Origin: J095 sp964407935
GTDB taxonomy: Bacteria; Chloroflexota; Anaerolineae; 4572-78; J111
DNA: 10,134 nt
Assembly (NCBI GenBank): GCA_964407935.1
Contig: CAYOXS010000222.1
Span: 1 to 10,134, forward strand
Reading direction: 5' to 3'
The notes under the pieces were generated by a model. It was not told the DNA's origin, ran no database searches, and saw only the letters and a list, made by a program, of their open reading frames with translations. The number at the start of each line of letters is the position of its first letter. Position 1 is the first letter of the stretch. The translations under genes and the position numbers were made by a program. Shown here piece after piece: positions 6,769 to 10,134 of this stretch.

Positions 6769-7245
6769 ATGATCATTTACCCCGATGACCGGGTGCTGGT
6801 AGCGGTGCTGAATAACCCGGCCGACTGGCAGCACGTGCAGAACGAGGGCTGGTACCGTATTCCGGTAAAGCACGCGCCGGCGCAGGCGCCACATATCGAT
6901 TGGCTGGCGTTTTTCTTTACCCGCGCGTTTGGCGATGATCGCTGGGCGGTGCACTACTTTGCCCGGGTCACCGGCCACGAACTGGTTACCCGCCGCGATC
7001 TGCTGCCGCAGCAGCCCAACCATCCCCGCGCCGGCGACTGGTATTACCGGCTGGAGCTTGGCCCTTTGCAGCACCGGCTGCCGCCGATTGTCGCCGGCAA
7101 ATGGCGGCGGGTTACATTTATTTTCACTACCGGCGACCGGTTTGAGGCGGCGGAGGAACTGGGCGATTTACTGCTCGATGCCGGCGCGGGTGGCGCGCCT
7201 TTTGTCACCCTAAAAGAAGATGAGCCGGAACCCGGCTATTTCTGA
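6769..7245 (+). CDS. Conserved-looking protein of unknown function, 158 residues
   Basis: I do not recognise a named family with confidence. The frame is clean, with GC-rich third positions like its neighbours, and starts at ATG 6769 after a purine-rich GAGCGAGCGAG run (a weak ribosome site). The protein has no signal peptide, membrane segment or cysteine. Motifs that look selected are EGWYRIPV (residues ~26-33), the aromatic run LAFFFTRAFG, RRDLLP, then DWYYRLELGPL, and a C-terminal KWRRVTFIFTTGDRF. The alternating hydrophobic strands with conserved Trp, Tyr and Arg suggest a compact alpha/beta fold. A PUA/EVE-like nucleic-acid binder or a nuclease-like fold are both guesses. It is a single-gene unit: divergent from the kinase-ATPase gene and convergent with the histidine kinase 33 bases downstream. 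Neither neighbour tells its function. Confidence 0.75.
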   Translation: MIIYPDDRVLVAVLNNPADWQHVQNEGWYRIPVKHAPAQAPHIDWLAFFFTRAFGDDRWAVHYFARVTGHELVTRRDLLPQQPNHPRAGDWYYRLELGPLQHRLPPIVAGKWRRVTFIFTTGDRFEAAEELGDLLLDAGAGGAPFVTLKEDEPEPGYF

Positions 7246-7278
7246 AAGTGTGAGTGGCGGAGGGGGCTACCTTTATTT

Positions 7279-9051
7279 CTATTCGGTGCGTAAATTGTTG
7301 TTAAAGGGGATTTCTAGCTGAACCGCGGTGCCTTTGCCCGACGCAGACTGCACCGAGCAGTGACCGCCCACAATCTCGGCCCGCTCATCCATATTGATCA
7401 GCCCCAAACTGGTGCGCTGGTCATAGGTTGAGCGCGTTGAATCAACATCAAAGCCGACCCCGTTGTCCCGGACTTCCACAAACAACGAAGCCTCACGGGC
7501 AATCAAACTGATTCTGATTTCGGTGGCCTGGGCGTGCTTTTTGGCGTTGCCCACCGCCTCTTCAACAATGGCAAAGATCACGCCCTCGGCTTCATTGGAA
7601 AGCTGGCCCTCGTAGCCGCGGTTCACCACCGCCACCCGGAACGACTCGTTTTTGTTGAGCCGTTCGGCGTACTGGTTGAGAGCCGGGAGCAGCCCCTGCG
7701 TTTCGAGCATCACCGGCCGCATGGCAAAGAGCATGGTGCGGATTTCGTGAGTGGTTTTTTCGGCGATTTCCTCAACTTTGATCACCTCATCGAGCGCCTT
7801 GGCCATATCCCCCTTTTCCAGCACCATTTTGATAAAATTGAGGCGCATCACAATCGCCGCCACCGATTGAGTGGGGCCATCGTGCAGATCGCGGGCCAGT
7901 TTGCGGCGGGCCTCCGATTCTTTTTCCAGAATGCGCTGCTGTTCGCGGTGGACATCTTCAAACAACTGCGCATTTTGCAGGGCGATGATCGCCTGGCTGC
8001 AAAACGTGCCGAGCAGGGCTTTGTGCTCGTCGTTGTAGGCGTTTTCTTCCGTGCTGCAAAACAGGATCACGCCGTAAGTGTGAAAACCGGCTCGCAGCGG
8101 CGCGCAAATTGCCGAGCGGCAGCCGGGGGTAGAAGCAAACTGGGCAATGGATTTGTCGCGGTTGGCCGCATTGCTGATGGTGACTTCGGCGGTGTTGACT
8201 GCGCGGTGAATCACACCATCGCCCACAGCCACTTTGCGGCTCTGATCACGCCGGGAAATATTGCGCCCGGAAGCCACGGTCAGCCGCCCGTCGTCGCCTT
8301 CAAACAGCAGCACCATCGCTACTGTGGACTCGTCTCTGGTGCCAACTTCGGCCATCGCCGCAAAAGCTGTGTCGATGGTGGCTTTTAGCACCTGCCGGTA
8401 ATCCAGAGTAGAGCTGAGCGTAAACGCCATTTCTGACACCAGTCTGGCCCGGGCCGTGGCAATTCGCAACTGCTCAATTTCCACCTTGCTCTCAGCTTCG
8501 GCGGCCTCAACCCGCTGCCCCACAAAAAAACCGGGCAGCACGCCGGCCAAAATAAAGGTGAGCGCGCTGGCGCCCACGGTGAGCAGATTGTTCATCAACT
8601 GGCTGCGGTCCGGGCTGGCGCTGTACTGCTGAATCAGCGGCAGCACCAGGCCAACCATCACCACCACGGCCATAATCAGCCCAATTTCCGCGCTCCAGCG
8701 CGCGCCGGCCACCAGTATCGGAAAAATGACCACCGGCAGATAAACCAGCGGGTGACTAACCAGAATCAGTACCAGCGCCGCCAGTACCGAGTCGATCACC
8801 ACCGACACAATGGCCAGCCATTCCGGAAAAAACTCGGCCCAGAGCATCCCGGCATAAATCGCGTTGAGCACCACCCCGGTGCCCACCAAAATCAACAGGC
8901 GCGTTAAATCGTTGGCCGGGCCGCCGGTCACCATGTTTTCGCCAACAATCATCAGCGTCAGCAAAAACAGCCACAGCCATCTTAAATTTGAAACCAGCCA
9001 ATCCAGGTGATATATCGAGGCCTGGCCGGTTTGGTTTTGCGATTCAACCAT
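7279..9051 (-). CDS. Membrane sensor histidine kinase, DegS/NarL type, with GAF domain
   Basis: The 590-residue protein begins with about six hydrophobic segments (near residues 23-40, 50-72, 78-99, 101-117, 122-140 and 155-178) joined by short loops, so sensing is probably within or at the membrane. A helical linker rich in Ala and Glu (180-205) leads to a GAF domain (~215-360). The HisKA_3 dimerisation domain follows, with phospho-acceptor H390 in ARDLHDGPTQS. The HATPase domain keeps its motifs: N-box EEAVGNAKKHA (N502), DNGVGF (529-534) and the GLINMDERA/GKGT loop near 550-574. It should therefore autophosphorylate and pass phosphate to a LuxR-type regulator. The divergent regulator gene starting at 9213 is the obvious partner. 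I place the start at ATG 9051; GAGG lies 11 bases upstream, which is weak. The frame stays open for 36 further codons upstream but contains no ATG, GTG or TTG. Confidence 0.92.
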   Translation of the reverse strand: MVESQNQTGQASIYHLDWLVSNLRWLWLFLLTLMIVGENMVTGGPANDLTRLLILVGTGVVLNAIYAGMLWAEFFPEWLAIVSVVIDSVLAALVLILVSHPLVYLPVVIFPILVAGARWSAEIGLIMAVVVMVGLVLPLIQQYSASPDRSQLMNNLLTVGASALTFILAGVLPGFFVGQRVEAAEAESKVEIEQLRIATARARLVSEMAFTLSSTLDYRQVLKATIDTAFAAMAEVGTRDESTVAMVLLFEGDDGRLTVASGRNISRRDQSRKVAVGDGVIHRAVNTAEVTISNAANRDKSIAQFASTPGCRSAICAPLRAGFHTYGVILFCSTEENAYNDEHKALLGTFCSQAIIALQNAQLFEDVHREQQRILEKESEARRKLARDLHDGPTQSVAAIVMRLNFIKMVLEKGDMAKALDEVIKVEEIAEKTTHEIRTMLFAMRPVMLETQGLLPALNQYAERLNKNESFRVAVVNRGYEGQLSNEAEGVIFAIVEEAVGNAKKHAQATEIRISLIAREASLFVEVRDNGVGFDVDSTRSTYDQRTSLGLINMDERAEIVGGHCSVQSASGKGTAVQLEIPFNNNLRTE

Positions 9052-9081
9052 TAATTCATCAACCTCATCAGGCGTAAAATC

Positions 9082-9110
9082 AGTGTAGCGCAGCCTGAAA
9101 ACATCGTAAA
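9082..9110 (-). promoter_or_regulatory. Candidate promoter of the histidine kinase gene
   Basis: On the minus strand, -35 TTTACG (9110-9105) and -10 TACACT (9087-9082) are 17 bases apart, each matching four of six consensus positions. The start of transcription would be near 9075, about 25 bases before ATG 9051. Confidence 0.4.
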
Positions 9111-9138
9111 TAGGACTACTGCCCCACGGAAAATCGGC

Positions 9139-9166
9139 TTGAATAAAAAATTTGAGTCGCTACAAT
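9139..9166 (+). promoter_or_regulatory. Candidate promoter of the LuxR-type regulator gene
   Basis: TTGAAT (9139-9144, four of six) is followed after 16 bases by TACAAT (9161-9166, five of six). It is back to back with the histidine kinase promoter, with about 28 bases between the two -35 elements. A regulator bound there could control both genes. Confidence 0.5.
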
Positions 9167-9212
9167 CATAACATAAAAACAACCGCTCTAGCAAGGATTA
9201 AAGGACTGACTT

Positions 9213-9851
9213 TTGGCAATGGACGCTCCCGATCTGCGCCTGCTGATTATTGCCAGAGACCCACTGGCCCGGGCCGGATTGGCCGTGCTGCTGGAGCAGC
9301 AGCCGGGCTGCGTGGTGGTTGGCCAGGTGGATGGCGAAACCGACGCGCTGGACAGCATCGATATTTACCAGCCCGAGCTGGTGCTCTTTGACCTGGGCTG
9401 GGACGCGCTGACCGCGCCGCCTCAACTGGCCGCGCTACGCCAGGCGGATGTGCCCGTGGTGGCCCTTTTGCCCGATGATACCGCCGCGGCCGACGTGTGG
9501 CAGGCGGGCGCGCTCGGCCTGCTGCTACGCGACTCCGACGCCGGGCAGATCAGCGCGGCGCTGCAAGCCGTGCGGCACGGGCTGGCGGTGGTGGCCCTGG
9601 AACTGGCCGGCGCACTGAGCCACGCCCCGCTGCCATCTGCGCCGGAGCTGCTCGACCCGCTCACCCCGCGCGAAGTGGAAGTGCTGCAACTGCTGGCCGA
9701 GGGGCTGCCCAACAAGGCCATTGCCCGCCGGCTGGCAATCAGCGAGCACACCGTTAAATTTCACGTCAATTCAATTCTGAGCAAAATTGGCGCGCAAAGC
9801 CGCACCGAAGCGGTGGTTAAGGCTACCCAACTGGGTCTCATTTTACTCTAA
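9213..9851 (+). CDS. LuxR/NarL-type response regulator with a degenerate receiver
   Basis: The 212-residue protein has a receiver-like N-terminal domain (~8-123) and a C-terminal LuxR helix-turn-helix (~148-212), with LTPREVEVLQLLAEG, then SEHTVKFHV and KIGAQSRTEA. The DNA-binding part is fully canonical. The receiver is not: the acidic pair expected after the first strand is A14-R15 (LIIARDPLARAGL), the conserved Thr/Ser is replaced in VVALLPDD, and the conserved Lys is R106 in LLLRD. Only the acceptor-position Asp remains (D60 in VLFDLG), followed by GWDAL in place of the usual MP. It may bind DNA without phosphate control, or sense something else. The gene is divergent from a complete histidine kinase gene, 161 bases away. 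AAGGA lies 7 bases before TTG 9213 and 13 before ATG 9219; I prefer the TTG start, but ATG 9219 would cost only two residues. Confidence 0.88.
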   Translation: MAMDAPDLRLLIIARDPLARAGLAVLLEQQPGCVVVGQVDGETDALDSIDIYQPELVLFDLGWDALTAPPQLAALRQADVPVVALLPDDTAAADVWQAGALGLLLRDSDAGQISAALQAVRHGLAVVALELAGALSHAPLPSAPELLDPLTPREVEVLQLLAEGLPNKAIARRLAISEHTVKFHVNSILSKIGAQSRTEAVVKATQLGLILL

Positions 9852-10134
9852 TTCCCGCCAATTGCACAGATTGCACCTACCCATTTTTCCAGGTTGACCC
9901 CCATCGATTGACCGATGCCCCGCCCCACCGATATCAACTACAATTGATTCAAATTGGTTTTTGGATCGTGGCACAAAGTTTTTGCGGCATTTTGGCCTGA
10001 TTTTCTTGCGTGTTGCGTATTCCGTTAAATTTTTTCGCGCAGCACGAACCACGGCCCCGGTGATTTTAGCGGCAAAAAATTGAAGCCCACAGCGTCACTG
10101 TGTTTGCACTTTTGAAACTTCGCTCAAAATAGGG
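9852..10134. other. Terminal 283 bases without a recognisable gene
   Basis: No frame on either strand shows a credible protein. The composition is more AT-rich than the flanking genes. Small inverted repeats are present: CATCG/CGATG at 9902-9917, CAATT/AATTG at 9941-9956 and CACAG/CTGTG at 10088-10102. None has the stem and T-run of a strong terminator. The next gene probably begins beyond the right edge. Confidence 0.5.
10006..10023. repeat. Fragment of a GGAATACGCAACACGCAA-type dispersed repeat
   Basis: On the minus strand the 18 bases read as two ACGCAA units preceded by GGAAT. Runs of such units (translating as EYATRNTQ) recur between genes in draft genomes of this general kind. Only a short copy is present, so assignment to that family is tentative. 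Confidence 0.35.

Noticed and set aside
9902..9956. Possible terminator hairpins after the LuxR-type gene
   Set aside because: Stems are only five base pairs and lack a following T-run of useful length.

Overview
The window looks like a scaffold from an environmental member of the Chloroflexota (Anaerolineae, Caldilineae or Ardenticatenia type). This is inferred from gene content and style: a large kinase-ATPase-TPR protein, a REC-PAS protein with a cysteine-rich tail, a DegS/NarL-type two-component pair, GC-rich coding sequence, and several short dispersed repeat families. No marker gene is present to prove the affiliation. A run of exactly 100 Ns at 1858-1957 is a scaffolding gap, so the sequence is probably a draft or metagenome assembly.

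Layout from left to right. At 1-1462 (minus strand) is the N-terminal ~487 residues of a UvrD/AddB-like P-loop protein that runs off the left edge; it has its own good promoter. At 1537-2298 (minus) is a receiver-PAS protein with a CxxC...CxxC tail, interrupted by the gap. At 2299-2802 there is no intact gene: the stretch holds a candidate promoter, the C-terminal relic of a GNAT acetyltransferase on the plus strand, and a large CACAGAT-type inverted repeat. At 2803-6486 (minus) is a 1227-residue Ser/Thr kinase fused to an AAA/STAND-type ATPase and about ten TPRs. A GC-rich palindromic repeat lies in the divergent gap at 6487-6768. A 158-residue protein of unknown function is at 6769-7245 (plus). 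A membrane histidine kinase at 7279-9051 (minus) is transcribed divergently from a LuxR-type regulator at 9213-9851 (plus), and each has a candidate promoter. The last 283 bases show no gene, only a short dispersed repeat.

Most genes here are signalling proteins: a kinase-ATPase, a receiver-PAS adaptor and a two-component pair. Only the last two can be linked with some confidence, because they are adjacent and divergent. The receiver of the LuxR regulator has lost most of its phosphorylation pocket although the neighbouring kinase looks catalytically complete. I see no CRISPR array, tRNA, rRNA, transposase or recognisable defence operon. The points most worth following are the degenerate receiver, the helicase-like protein with an altered motif II and an AT-rich repeat read through in frame, and the 158-residue orphan.
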